DNA of 64,000 nucleotides, taken from the NCBI GenBank assembly GCA_028285625.1, contig JANQOX010000022.1:186001-250000 (forward strand), given 5' to 3'. The stretch is from Myxococcota bacterium. GTDB lineage: Bacteria > Myxococcota_A > UBA9160 > UBA6930. The translations under genes were made by a program, and so were the position numbers. The notes under the pieces are model-generated. The model saw only the letters and a list, made by a program, of their open reading frames with translations, did no database searches and was not told the DNA's origin. The stretch's first letter is position 1; every line of letters begins with the position of its first letter. Shown here in pieces: positions 1 through 7,989 of this stretch.

Positions 1-537
1 GCGATCGCAACCATCGCAGAGCGCCTCGGTCTCGACCTGGCGGGGGTCGAACGCAGGCCGTTCGCCAAGCTCTCGGGCGGCCAGCAGCAGAAGCTCCTGA
101 TCGCACTGGCCCTCGGACGCCCCACCGACCTGCTGGTCCTGGACGAGCCTGCGGCCAACCTCGACCCCGAAGGTCGGCGGGCCTTCTTCGAGATCCTTTC
201 CGAGCAGGACCCCGCCACCACCATGGTCCTCGCCAGCCATCGGCTCGACGAGATCGCGGCGCTGGTGAGCCGCGTCGTCGAACTCGACGGCGGGCGCGTG
301 GTCCTGGACGACCGCGTGGACCAACGCGGCACCGGATCGTTGCGAGCGCGGGTCGTGCTGGTTCGCGCCGACGAGGCCGCCGGCCGCGCCTTCGCCAGCT
401 GGGGTCTCGAAGCCGTGGACCCTCGGCGTTACGAGGGCCCCGTGGTCAATGCCGACCGGTTGCGCTTCCTGGGCCTGCTGGCCCGCTACGCGGGCCTGAT
501 CGAACACCTGGATCTCGGCCCGGAGGACGCCCCTTGA
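1..537 (+). CDS. nosF: NosF-like ABC transporter ATP-binding protein (5' end outside window)
   Basis: This is the C-terminal 178 residues of an ABC ATPase; the Walker A part lies left of the window. Visible motifs are the signature LSGGQ at local residues 24-28, Walker B with the following D-loop (LLVLDEPAANLD) and a switch histidine in MVLASHRLDE. After the ATPase core comes a short C-terminal extension of about 80 residues, as in NosF/CcmA-type proteins. Calling it NosF rests on the next two genes, nosL and nosY, which together form the usual nosFYL group. In that system NosF energises the NosY permease, which helps deliver sulfur or copper species for maturation of nitrous oxide reductase NosZ in the periplasm. 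nosZ and nosD are not visible and may lie upstream. The stop overlaps the nosL start as TTGA. Confidence 0.8.
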   Translation, partial: AIATIAERLGLDLAGVERRPFAKLSGGQQQKLLIALALGRPTDLLVLDEPAANLDPEGRRAFFEILSEQDPATTMVLASHRLDEIAALVSRVVELDGGRVVLDDRVDQRGTGSLRARVVLVRADEAAGRAFASWGLEAVDPRRYEGPVVNADRLRFLGLLARYAGLIEHLDLGPEDAP

Positions 538-992
538 ATCGAATCGCCGCCGCGTCGCTCGTCGTGGGCATCGCCCTCTCGGTGGCCTGCCCGGCGCCCT
601 CGTCGGGCCCGGTCGATCCGCACTGGGACCGCGACACCTGTGCCCATTGCCGCATGGCGATCGGGGATCGGCGCTTCGCTGCGCAGGTGCGCACCGGAGA
701 AGACGCCATCCACCACTTCGACGACCTGGGCTGCGCGCTCGCCTGGCTCGGTACCGGCGAGACGCCGGACCCGGAGCAAGCGGCGCTCCACGTCCGGGCC
801 GCCAGCGGCGACGGTTGGCTCGACGCGCGGACCGCGCGTTACCGGACCGGACTCGTCACCCCCATGGGCTACGGCTTCGGCGCGGTCGCAGCCGACGACA
901 CCCAGGCCGAGGCACTCCTCACCCTGGAGCAGGTTCGGGCGGGCATCGATGCGAGGGAGGGTCACGGCCATGGCGCCCACGCCGCCCCCTGA
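534..992 (+). CDS. nosL: NosL-family copper-binding lipoprotein
   Basis: A 152-residue protein with a lipoprotein-type N-terminus ending in VAC near residue 19, so probably anchored in the membrane facing the periplasm. The CxxCxM motif (CAHCRM, about residues 36-41) is the hallmark of NosL, a Cu(I) chaperone for nitrous oxide reductase assembly. A His-rich C-terminus (GHGHGAH) may add metal binding. The start is TTG, overlapping the nosF stop (TTGA), which implies translational coupling; no better start exists in frame. Its 3' end overlaps the nosY start by 23 bases. Family assignment is strong. The link to N2O respiration is from family knowledge, since NosL-like proteins also occur without nosZ. 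Confidence 0.85.
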   Translation: MNRIAAASLVVGIALSVACPAPSSGPVDPHWDRDTCAHCRMAIGDRRFAAQVRTGEDAIHHFDDLGCALAWLGTGETPDPEQAALHVRAASGDGWLDARTARYRTGLVTPMGYGFGAVAADDTQAEALLTLEQVRAGIDAREGHGHGAHAAP

Positions 993-1890
993 CGCGGCCG
1001 TTGCCGTCGCCGCCAGGACAGCAACGCCTCCCGAAGCCCCGGCCGCACCCGCGGCGGGGCGGCTGGGCGAACTCGGCCTGGTGGTCCGCCTCGAGGTCGC
1101 CGACTCGCTGCGCGCGCGCTGGCTCGCGATCTACGCGATCGTACTCGGCGGCCTGGTCTTCACGCTCTTCGGGTTCTCGCTGACCGAGTCGCGGATTCTC
1201 GGCTTCATGGGTCTGTCGCGGCTGCTGGTCACCTACATCCAGGTCTGCATGGCCATCGTGCCCATCTTCGTACTGGTGACGACCGTGCGTTCGGTGGCCG
1301 GCGATCGCGAGTCCGGCGTGCTGGAGTACCTGTTGGCACTGCCGGTGGGGCTCGGCACCTGGTACGGGGGCCGGCTCCTGGCGCGGTTCGCGCTGATCCT
1401 GGCCCCGGTGCTGGGCGCCATGGCCCTGGCTTGCGGATGGGCCGTGCTGCAGGAGATCCCCGTGCCGTGGGGGCTCTTCAGCGCCTACGCGGGGCTCCTG
1501 GTGGCGCTTTGTGCGTGCTTTCTGGGGCTGGCCCTGCTGCTCTCGTCCCTGGCCCGAAGCGTGGACGTGGCCCAGGCGAGCGCCTTCCTGCTGTGGCTCG
1601 TCCTGGTCCTGTTCCTCGACCTCGTACTGCTCGGCGTCCTGATCGAAGAACACGTGGCCCCGAACACCGTGGTCGCCATCGCCCTGGCCAACCCGCTCCA
1701 GGTGTTCCGGACGGCCGCCATGATGCTGTTCGATCCACAGCTCGTGCTGCTGGGTCCGTCGGCGTACGTGATCCTCGACGCCTTCGGCCGCTCGGGCTAC
1801 CTGGCCTGGGCCCTCGCGTACCCGACGCTCCTCGGGGCCGTGGCCGCGCTCGTGGGCTACCTGCGCTTCAAGCGGGGCGATCTCGTCTAG
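970..1890 (+). CDS. nosY: NosY-like ABC-2 type permease
   Basis: A 306-residue membrane protein with about six hydrophobic segments after a Pro/Ala-rich cytosolic N-terminus of roughly 35 residues. The stretch VTTVRSVAGDRESGVLEYLL is typical of ABC-2/NosY permeases, where the Glu/Arg-rich coupling region precedes the second membrane helix. It should pair with the upstream NosF ATPase. The ATG at 970 is used because it lies just inside the 3' end of nosL, as expected for a coupled operon; an in-frame extension upstream is read-through of nosL sequence. The gene ends tail-to-tail with the minus-strand HAMP protein gene, overlapping it by 23 bases, so no separate terminator fits between them. 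Confidence 0.82.
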   Translation: MAPTPPPDAAVAVAARTATPPEAPAAPAAGRLGELGLVVRLEVADSLRARWLAIYAIVLGGLVFTLFGFSLTESRILGFMGLSRLLVTYIQVCMAIVPIFVLVTTVRSVAGDRESGVLEYLLALPVGLGTWYGGRLLARFALILAPVLGAMALACGWAVLQEIPVPWGLFSAYAGLLVALCACFLGLALLLSSLARSVDVAQASAFLLWLVLVLFLDLVLLGVLIEEHVAPNTVVAIALANPLQVFRTAAMMLFDPQLVLLGPSAYVILDAFGRSGYLAWALAYPTLLGAVAALVGYLRFKRGDLV

Positions 1891-2533
1891 CGCCGTCCCC
1901 GGCGAGCCGCTCGATCGAACTGAGCAACTCGTTCATCTCGCGGCTCTCGAAGGCGGGAGGCTGCCCCGCGTCTCCGCGCGCCGCCGCTTCGACCCAGCGC
2001 GCCAGGTCGCGAAGCGGGCGCACCAGCGCCCGTCGGAACAGGACGTAGATCGCCACCGAGAACACCCCGGCGCCGAGGGTCACGGCGATCACGAGGTCGA
2101 GAATCAAGCGGACCGACTCGCGCTTCATGGCGGTGAGATCGAAGTGCATCTCCGCAACCCATGAGCGGCCCTCCGAATCCGTCACCGCCGAAGACACGTA
2201 ACGCAGGTCGGTGTCGTCGAGCACGCTGGAGCCGCGACCGGCCACGGCCCCCGCCGGAATCTCACCGGCCTCGACCCGCGCCAGGGCCAGCTGCATGCGT
2301 CCCGCGCCCTGGATGCGGTCCACGAGCTCGGCCGGCGTCGTCGCCGCCCCCAACGGGCAGGCCAGCGCCGCCTCGACCACCGCCGAAACGCGATGGGCCT
2401 CTTCGGAAGCATGCCGGATGTCCCGCTCGTAGAGCCGGTAGGGCAGGATCGCGAGGATGCCCGCGATGGCGACCAGGGCGATCACACCCAGGGTCAGGAG
2501 CAGGCGGAACTCGATGGTGGATCGATCGGGCAC
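1868..2533 (-). CDS. Membrane protein with periplasmic sensor-like region and HAMP domain, no output domain
   Basis: A 221-residue protein with a transmembrane helix near residues 10-32, a periplasmic segment of about 110 residues, a second helix near 146-168 and a HAMP linker (about 168-215) with the typical R-P-L-R-x-L pattern. It stops right after HAMP: there is no histidine kinase, methyl-accepting or cyclase domain. The GTG start is preceded by GAGGAGGG. It lies 11 bases after ccoS on the same strand and is probably the last gene of the cbb3 oxidase operon. It could act as a partner that signals to a separate kinase or as a structural accessory; neither is shown. It overlaps the 3' end of nosY. 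Confidence 0.75.
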   Translation of the reverse strand: MPDRSTIEFRLLLTLGVIALVAIAGILAILPYRLYERDIRHASEEAHRVSAVVEAALACPLGAATTPAELVDRIQGAGRMQLALARVEAGEIPAGAVAGRGSSVLDDTDLRYVSSAVTDSEGRSWVAEMHFDLTAMKRESVRLILDLVIAVTLGAGVFSVAIYVLFRRALVRPLRDLARWVEAAARGDAGQPPAFESREMNELLSSIERLAGDGARRDRPA

Positions 2534-2544
2534 GGCATCCCTCC

Positions 2545-2769
2545 TCAGGACGGGGTCTCGGATTGCTGGCCGCGCGTGGGGTCCACGGACACGTCGACCT
2601 CGGCCGCCCCGCCCGGAAGCTCCGGCGCGCGGTCGTCGTCGTAGAGATGCCGGGCCGCAGGCCCCTCCCAGTCGTCGAAGGCCCCCTGCCGGACGGCGTG
2701 AACCACGAACGCCAGCAGGATCGCGGCGATCAGCAGCGAGACCGGGATCGTGATGGCCAGGAAGCTCAC
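2545..2769 (-). CDS. ccoS: cbb3-type cytochrome oxidase assembly protein CcoS
   Basis: A 74-residue protein with one N-terminal membrane helix followed by a short acidic cytosolic tail. The segment VRQGAFDDWEGPAARHLYDD matches the CcoS family signature (AVRSGQFDDLEGP-like). CcoS is needed for incorporation of haem b and copper into CcoN. The GTG start at 2769 overlaps the ccoI stop in a GTGA arrangement, and the first residues (VSFLAIT) lead straight into the helix, as usual for this family. The longer open frame upstream is only a shadow inside ccoI. It is about 20 residues longer at the C-terminus than many CcoS proteins. Confidence 0.88.
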   Translation of the reverse strand: MSFLAITIPVSLLIAAILLAFVVHAVRQGAFDDWEGPAARHLYDDDRAPELPGGAAEVDVSVDPTRGQQSETPS

Positions 2770-4952
2770 GAGCCGGCCCGGAAGCGCAGCAGGCGAAGCG
2801 CGTTCAGCGTGACGACCACCGACGAGCCGCTCATGGCGATCGCCGCCAGCAGCGGGTCGAGCCAGCCCACGATCGCGAGCGGCACGGCCACGGCGTTGTA
2901 CACCAGTGCGAAGCCGAGATTCTCGCGGATACGCGCGAGCGTGCGTCGCGACAGCGCGAGGGTATCGGCGAGCGCCCCGAGCCGCGGCGCGCGGACCACG
3001 ATGTCGGCCGTGTGCAACGTCACGTCCGAGCCGCGCGCCATGGCCACCCCGACGTCGGCAGCCGCCAGTGCCGCCGCGTCGTTCACGCCATCCCCGGCGA
3101 CGAGGACCCGCTGGCCCGCTGCGCGCCAGCGCCGCACGTGACCCACCTTGTCTTCGGGCGATGCTTCCGAGACGACGTCGGTGATGCCGGTGGCAGAGGC
3201 CGCGCGCGCCGCGGCGCCGGGGTGGTCGCCCGTCACCAGCGCGACCCTGCAGCCCTGCTGCGACAGCCGCGCCACGGTCTGCCGCGCGTCCGGCCGCGGC
3301 CGATCCCAGCACGCGATCACGCCGAGCGCATCGAAACCTCTCGCGACCCACGCGAGCGAGAGCCCGCGCTCTGCCAGCGGTTTCGCCTCGGCCACGAGCT
3401 CCTGGGGGAGCCTCACACCCTCGGCCACGAGCCAGCGCTCCGATCCCACGCGGATCGCCTCGGCGCCCTCGCCCCAGACCACGCCGAGACCCGGCCGAAG
3501 CTGCCCATCGCCCGTCGGAGCAGCGGCGAGTCCGCGCGCGCCGACCTCGTCGCGGATGGCCTCGGCGAGTGGATGGGTCGAAGCGCCCTCTGCGAGGGCC
3601 GCAGCCCGCAGCACGGCCGCCTCGTCGGTCCCTCGAGCCGGCAGGACGGCCTCGACGCGATGACGGCCTTCGGACAGCGTCCCGGTCTTGTCGAGCAGGA
3701 CGGCATCGACCGACGCGCAGCGCTCGAGGCTCGCGCCGCTCTTGACGAGCACGCCGAGCGAGGCCGCCCGACCGATGGCCGCCGTGATCGCTGCGGGCGT
3801 AGCGAGACCCAGCGCGCAGGGACACGCGACGATCAAGACCGACGCCGTGGTCAGTGCGACCTCGAGACCCGAGGCACCGCGCACGACCCAGATCACCGCG
3901 GTGGCCGCGGCCACCGCGAGCACCGTGGGCGCGAAGACCGCCGCCACGCGGTCGGCCATGCGCTGGACTTCGGGGCGCTCGGCCTGGGCGCGCTCGAGCA
4001 GGTCGGCCAGCCGCGCCAGGCGGCCTGCATCGAGGGGCGCCGTCACCTCCACGATCAGCTCGCCCGTCAGGTTGCTCGTGCCGCCCGTCACCCCATCGCC
4101 CCCGGAGCGGACCACCGGCACCGACTCTCCGGTGAAGGTCGACTCGTCGATGTCGCTCCGACCCGTGATCACCCGGGCATCGACGGGGATCGTCTCGCCC
4201 GCCGGAACGATCACACGGTCGCCCGCACGCAGTTGCCGGGGCTCGACCTCCTCGACGCCCGCCGGTCCGATCCGGCGCGCGATGTCGGGGGTGAGCGTCG
4301 CCAACCGTTCCACCGCGCTCGCGGCCCGCGCCCGCGCTCGCTGCTCAAGGGTCCGACCCAGCAGGATCAGGAACACGATCACCGCAGCCGAGTCCATGTA
4401 GAGGTGCTCGCTCTCGGCCAAGGTGCCGACGATGCTCACCACGAACGAGGTTCCCACGCCGAGCACCACCGGCACGTCGATCGTCAGTTCACCACGCGCG
4501 AGGCCCAGGAAGGCCCCCCGCCAGAAGGGCCAGGCGCAGAAGAAGACCGCCGGAGCCGACAACACGATCGCCACCCAGCGAAGCGCGCGCCGCGCCTCGG
4601 CATCCATCCCCTGGTAGGCGCCGGTGTACAGGGCCACGGCGATCCACATCACGTTCATCGCCAGGAAGGCCGCCACCAGCAGCCGGATCAGGGCTCCCCG
4701 CGCCGCCCGCTCGTCCGGACGCTCGAGCGCGGCGGGGTCGTAGGGTGTGGCGTCGTAGCCGAGCGATCGGACCGTCTCGACGAGACCCTCCGCGGTGGTC
4801 GCAGACGCGTCGAACTGCACCAGCGCGCGATGGCTGGTGTAGTTCACGTGGGCCTCGACCACGCCCCGGGCCTCGCGCAGCGCCCGCTCCGTGCGGTTCA
4901 CGCAGCCCGCGCAGCGCAGGCCATCGAGGAACAGGCCGACTTCAGCGGCCAT
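2766..4952 (-). CDS. ccoI: CcoI copper-translocating P1B-type ATPase
   Basis: A 728-residue heavy-metal P-type ATPase that exports Cu(I) for CcoN assembly. It has an N-terminal metal-binding domain with CAGC in GLRCAGCVNRTE near residue 13, eight predicted helices, a CPC ion site (IVACPCALGLATPAA), the phosphorylation loop LLDKTGTL and the hinge motif GDGVNDAAALAAADVGVAM. Placement between ccoH and ccoS marks it as CcoI/FixI rather than a general copper-efflux pump. The ATG at 4952 was chosen because it begins directly before the metal-binding fold and overlaps the end of ccoH by 11 bases; the extra 35 upstream residues in the open frame are Arg/Pro-rich shadow sequence. Confidence 0.92.
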   Translation of the reverse strand: MAAEVGLFLDGLRCAGCVNRTERALREARGVVEAHVNYTSHRALVQFDASATTAEGLVETVRSLGYDATPYDPAALERPDERAARGALIRLLVAAFLAMNVMWIAVALYTGAYQGMDAEARRALRWVAIVLSAPAVFFCAWPFWRGAFLGLARGELTIDVPVVLGVGTSFVVSIVGTLAESEHLYMDSAAVIVFLILLGRTLEQRARARAASAVERLATLTPDIARRIGPAGVEEVEPRQLRAGDRVIVPAGETIPVDARVITGRSDIDESTFTGESVPVVRSGGDGVTGGTSNLTGELIVEVTAPLDAGRLARLADLLERAQAERPEVQRMADRVAAVFAPTVLAVAAATAVIWVVRGASGLEVALTTASVLIVACPCALGLATPAAITAAIGRAASLGVLVKSGASLERCASVDAVLLDKTGTLSEGRHRVEAVLPARGTDEAAVLRAAALAEGASTHPLAEAIRDEVGARGLAAAPTGDGQLRPGLGVVWGEGAEAIRVGSERWLVAEGVRLPQELVAEAKPLAERGLSLAWVARGFDALGVIACWDRPRPDARQTVARLSQQGCRVALVTGDHPGAAARAASATGITDVVSEASPEDKVGHVRRWRAAGQRVLVAGDGVNDAAALAAADVGVAMARGSDVTLHTADIVVRAPRLGALADTLALSRRTLARIRENLGFALVYNAVAVPLAIVGWLDPLLAAIAMSGSSVVVTLNALRLLRFRAGS

Positions 4953-5190
4953 CCGAAGCCTCACCTTCGGGGGGCGCGGCGGCTTCCCTGGCACGCTCCT
5001 CGGCGCGCGCCCGCTCGCGGAGCGCCGCGTTGTAGTCGAGACCGGCCTGGTAGGCATCCTCGACCAACACCGGATCCGGGTGCCTCTGCGCGATGGCGAA
5101 GAACGTGACCGAGACGGTGATCATCGCCGCCAGGGCGCAGGCCAGGGCCAGCGGCCAGGGTTCGAAGCGTCGCTCTCGTTCAGGCGCCAC
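4942..5190 (-). CDS. ccoH: FixH/CcoH-type cbb3 oxidase assembly protein
   Basis: An 82-residue protein with one N-terminal membrane helix (about residues 11-32) followed by a periplasmic charged, partly coiled-coil tail. The sequence HPDPVLVEDAYQAGLDYNAA corresponds to the conserved FixH region just after the helix (D-Y-Y-x-x-G-L-x-Y/N). It is much shorter than classical FixH (about 150-170 residues), lacking most of the periplasmic domain. The GTG start at 5190 overlaps the end of ccoG by 11 bases; the longer open frame begins inside ccoG. Gene order ccoG-ccoH-ccoI-ccoS supports the name. The stop overlaps the ccoI start region. Confidence 0.8.
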   Translation of the reverse strand: MAPERERRFEPWPLALACALAAMITVSVTFFAIAQRHPDPVLVEDAYQAGLDYNAALRERARAEERAREAAAPPEGEASDGR

Positions 5191-6499
5191 CGCGTGAGCC
5201 TCCCAGCAAGAAGTGCGTCTCGCGCACGAGGTTCCGGTCCGGAGCATCCACGGGCTCGAGAACGAACCGCAGGGCCGTGCGCGCAGCCCCACGCTCGTCG
5301 TAGCCCGCCGGGGCGAGCACGAACACGCGCGCCTCCACTGAACTGGTGGCAGCCACGTCGATCGGGTTCACGCCGGCCACGAGTTCGAAACCAGGCGCAT
5401 CCCCCTCGAGTCGCAGCCGAAAGACGCGATCAGCGCGTGCGCGGTTCTCGAGCCGCAGCGTGAAGGCGTTGCCGAGCCGCCCGTCGGCCATGCGCGACAC
5501 CAGGGCGGTTCGATTGTGGGACACCCACAGGTCGAGCGGCTCGCGCGCCGCCAGCAGGTAGCCAAAGCTCCCGACGGAGACCGCGAGAAGTACGGCATAG
5601 ATCAGCACCCGCGGGCGCAGCACCCGGGTCGCGCCCTCCCCCTCGAGGTCGCGCAGGGATCGATAGGCGATCAGTCCGCGGGGTCGATCGAGCCGTTCCA
5701 TCACTCCGTCGCACGCGTCGATGCACTGGGTGCAAGCGATGCAGCTCAGCTGGAGCCCGTGGCGGATGTCGATGTCAGTCGGGCACACCTGAACGCACAA
5801 CCCGCAATCGACGCAGTCGCCCTCGGTGGTGCCCTTCTTGCCGCGCGGCTCGCCGCGGCCGGGGTCGTAGCCCACCACCATCGAGTCGGGGTCCATGAGC
5901 ACGCCCTGGAAGCGCGCGTACGGACAGAGCAGCGTGCAGAACGTCTGGCGCACGATCGCGAAGTCGAGGTAGGCGAGCACGCCGATCACCACCAGGAAGC
6001 CGGTCGCGCTGGGCCCGAGGGTCCCGGCGCGCAGGCCGGCAAGCAGTTCCTGGGGCGGTACGAAGTAGCCCACCAGGTGGAAGCCGATCGTCATCGACAG
6101 CGCGAACCAGACCCCGTGCGTCGCGACCCGCCGCCAGAGCGCCACTCGCTTGGGCGGACGCGGCCCACCCCAACCCTGGATGCGGCGACCGACTGCCGCG
6201 AACAGGTCGGTGAAGACCGTCTGCGGGCAGGCCCAGCCACACCACAGGCGGCCGAAGAGCGCCGTGAACAAGAACAGCGCGAGCGCAGCCCCTGCGAGCA
6301 GCAGCCACAAGAAGTAGAGCTCTTGCGGGAAGATCACGAGCCCGAAGACGTGGAACTGCCGCGCGGGGATGTCGAGCAGCACCAACGGCTCGCCCCCCAC
6401 GCGGATCCAGGGGATCGCGAAGAGCGTCGCCACGAGGCCGGCGTCGGCCCACCAGCGCAGCTGGCGCCACCGCCCGGCGACCGCCCGCGCCTGGATCAC
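5180..6499 (-). CDS. ccoG: CcoG (FixG/RdxA) polyferredoxin, cbb3 oxidase assembly
   Basis: A 439-residue membrane protein. Membrane helices fill roughly the first 200 residues, with the FixG signature CGWACPQTVFTDLF. Two [4Fe-4S] motifs follow (CVDCGLCVQVCPTDIDIRHG and CIACTQCIDACDGVM), then another helix and a C-terminal immunoglobulin-like domain (FixG_C) rich in beta structure. CcoG reduces Cu(II) for delivery to the CcoN active site. The ATG at 6499 lies nine bases after the ccoP stop, consistent with one transcript. Length matches the family (about 450-480). Confidence 0.92.
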   Translation of the reverse strand: MIQARAVAGRWRQLRWWADAGLVATLFAIPWIRVGGEPLVLLDIPARQFHVFGLVIFPQELYFLWLLLAGAALALFLFTALFGRLWCGWACPQTVFTDLFAAVGRRIQGWGGPRPPKRVALWRRVATHGVWFALSMTIGFHLVGYFVPPQELLAGLRAGTLGPSATGFLVVIGVLAYLDFAIVRQTFCTLLCPYARFQGVLMDPDSMVVGYDPGRGEPRGKKGTTEGDCVDCGLCVQVCPTDIDIRHGLQLSCIACTQCIDACDGVMERLDRPRGLIAYRSLRDLEGEGATRVLRPRVLIYAVLLAVSVGSFGYLLAAREPLDLWVSHNRTALVSRMADGRLGNAFTLRLENRARADRVFRLRLEGDAPGFELVAGVNPIDVAATSSVEARVFVLAPAGYDERGAARTALRFVLEPVDAPDRNLVRETHFLLGGSRGGA

Positions 6500-6508
6500 G
6501 ACATGCTC

Positions 6509-7111
6509 CTACGGTGCGCCGGCCGCGGCCTTCTGCGCCGCCTCGTACTCCGGCGACCCGATGCCGGGCTCGTCCGTCCTGGGGAGCGTCTCCATGTAGG
6601 CGAGCACCTTCCAGATCTTCTCCGCCCCGAGCGTGGGCCCCCACGGCGGCATGCCGAGGGGCCGGCCATCGTTCACCGTCTCGAACAGCGCCTCGTCGGA
6701 GTCGCCGTACTTCCAGTACGGGTCGATCACGCTCGGCCCGACCAGGCCCTGCCCGTCCGGCAGGTGGCACGCCACGCAGATCGTCGCCCAGAGCTCCTTG
6801 CCCTCGGCCAGGGCCGCGGCATCGCCACGGTAGGGGTTCTCGGTGGGCATCTCGGCCCGGATCGCCGCGTAGCGCTCCTCTGCGGCCGCGGCCTCCACCG
6901 CGAACCGGCCCGCCTGCGTCCAGCCGGTCCCCATGAAATAGATGATGTAGACCACGCCCCAGGCCATCAGGCCGTAGAAGCCGACGTTGAACCACAGCGG
7001 GATCGGGTTGTCTTCCTCCCCGATGCCGTCGCGCACCGGCGCCCCCTCGATGGGAAGCTCGGCGACCGGCGCATCGAGGGTTCCCTCCTCGGTCGGGACC
7101 TCGGTGCTCAT
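6509..7111 (-). CDS. ccoP: CcoP-like subunit of cbb3 oxidase with a single haem c
   Basis: A 200-residue membrane-anchored cytochrome c. An N-terminal segment (EEDNPIPLWFNVGFYGLMAW) precedes the helix, in the CcoP layout of a cytosolic stretch then a membrane anchor. The periplasmic part has one haem motif, CVACH at about residue 110, with a probable distal Met in PLGMPPWGPTL. Standard CcoP is about 300 residues and binds two haems c; here one of the two domains is missing. The start overlaps the ccoQ stop as ATGA, which excludes the longer open frame. Position after ccoQ makes the CcoP role likely. A second CxxCH is not present anywhere in the frame, so the loss is not an annotation artefact. 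Confidence 0.85.
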   Translation of the reverse strand: MSTEVPTEEGTLDAPVAELPIEGAPVRDGIGEEDNPIPLWFNVGFYGLMAWGVVYIIYFMGTGWTQAGRFAVEAAAAEERYAAIRAEMPTENPYRGDAAALAEGKELWATICVACHLPDGQGLVGPSVIDPYWKYGDSDEALFETVNDGRPLGMPPWGPTLGAEKIWKVLAYMETLPRTDEPGIGSPEYEAAQKAAAGAP

Positions 7112-7254
7112 TCGTCGTCCTCCAGCATGCGCTGCGCAGGCGCTTCCAGGCGCTCGCGGCGCGAGGGCTGGTACAGCCAGATCGCGATCCCGACCAGCGT
7201 GAACGCCAGCAACCCCAGGCGCGCGAGCTTGTAGAGTCCCGCCCACTCTTCCAT
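7108..7254 (-). CDS. ccoQ: CcoQ/FixQ-like small membrane subunit
   Basis: A 48-residue protein with one helix (LARLGLLAFTLVGIAIWLYQ) followed by a basic then acidic tail (PSRRERLEAP...LEDDE). This is the usual CcoQ layout, in which the tail starts with P-x-x-R/K. CcoQ stabilises interaction of CcoP with the CcoNO core. It sits exactly between ccoO and ccoP; its ATG overlaps the ccoO stop by one base and its stop overlaps the ccoP start (ATGA). Sequence conservation in CcoQ is low, so context carries much of the assignment. Confidence 0.85.
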   Translation of the reverse strand: MEEWAGLYKLARLGLLAFTLVGIAIWLYQPSRRERLEAPAQRMLEDDE

Positions 7255-7988
7255 CAGCGTGCCCCTCCTTCGACGAGACCTGCGTTGCCGCTCCCGGCGG
7301 TGTCGACCGGCGGCAGCTCCGTCACCGAGGTGCCGAGAACCTGCAGGTACGCGATCAGTGCGATCGCCTCGCTGCGGGCCTCGGTCTCGCTCAGCTCGAT
7401 TCCGTCGGACCGCAGCGACTTCGCGATCTCGGCCATCTCGGCCTCGGCAGCGGCCACGGCGCCCGTGATCTGTGCCTCGCTGTACGGATGGCCCAGCTTG
7501 GCGAGCGTGGCGAGCTTGCGCTCGGTGAGGCTCAGGTCGACCTCCGTCTGACGCAGGAAGTCGAAGTCGGGCATGTTCGAGCGAGGCTCGATGTCGCGGG
7601 GATCGCCGAAATGGATCCAGTGCCAGCTGTCGGGATACTTGCCCCCGATGCGCGCCAGGTCCGGTCCGGTGCGTCGCGAACCGAACTGGAACGGCCGGTC
7701 GTAGACGCTCTCGCCGGCCAGCGAGTAGGGCCCGTAGCGATCGGTCTCGGTCTTGAACGGGCGGATCTGCTGGCTGTGGCAGACGTAGCAGGCTTCGCGC
7801 ACGTACAGGTCGCGCCCTTCCTGCTGCAGCGCCGAGTACGGCGCGAGCCCTTCGATGGGCTCCACCGTCCCCTGCAGGAAGAACGGCGGGATCACGAGCA
7901 CGAGCCCGCCCACCGCCACGGCCAGGAACGTGTAGACCGAGAACCGGATCCACTTGCCTTCGAGCTCTGCGTGTCGTTCGTACGCCAT
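7254..7988 (-). CDS. ccoO: cbb3-type cytochrome c oxidase subunit II, CcoO
   Basis: A 244-residue monohaem cytochrome c with one N-terminal membrane helix. The haem motif is CYVCHSQQIRPFKTETDRYG near residue 68, a signature of CcoO/FixO, followed by the conserved SRRTGPDLARIGGKYPDSWH and the distal-ligand region RSNMPDFDFL. CcoO passes electrons from CcoP to CcoN. A charged insertion with repeated Ala/Glu near residues 170-210 precedes a final helix that ends in LIAYLQVLGT, typical of the family. It starts with ATG one base after the ccoN stop and is co-transcribed with it. Confidence 0.95.
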   Translation of the reverse strand: MAYERHAELEGKWIRFSVYTFLAVAVGGLVLVIPPFFLQGTVEPIEGLAPYSALQQEGRDLYVREACYVCHSQQIRPFKTETDRYGPYSLAGESVYDRPFQFGSRRTGPDLARIGGKYPDSWHWIHFGDPRDIEPRSNMPDFDFLRQTEVDLSLTERKLATLAKLGHPYSEAQITGAVAAAEAEMAEIAKSLRSDGIELSETEARSEAIALIAYLQVLGTSVTELPPVDTAGSGNAGLVEGGAR

Positions 7989-7989
7989 G

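Noticed and set aside
3012..5108. A 698-codon plus-strand frame opposite ccoI
   Set aside because: The opposite strand carries a complete P-type ATPase with all motifs; the plus-strand translation is low-complexity and without any family.
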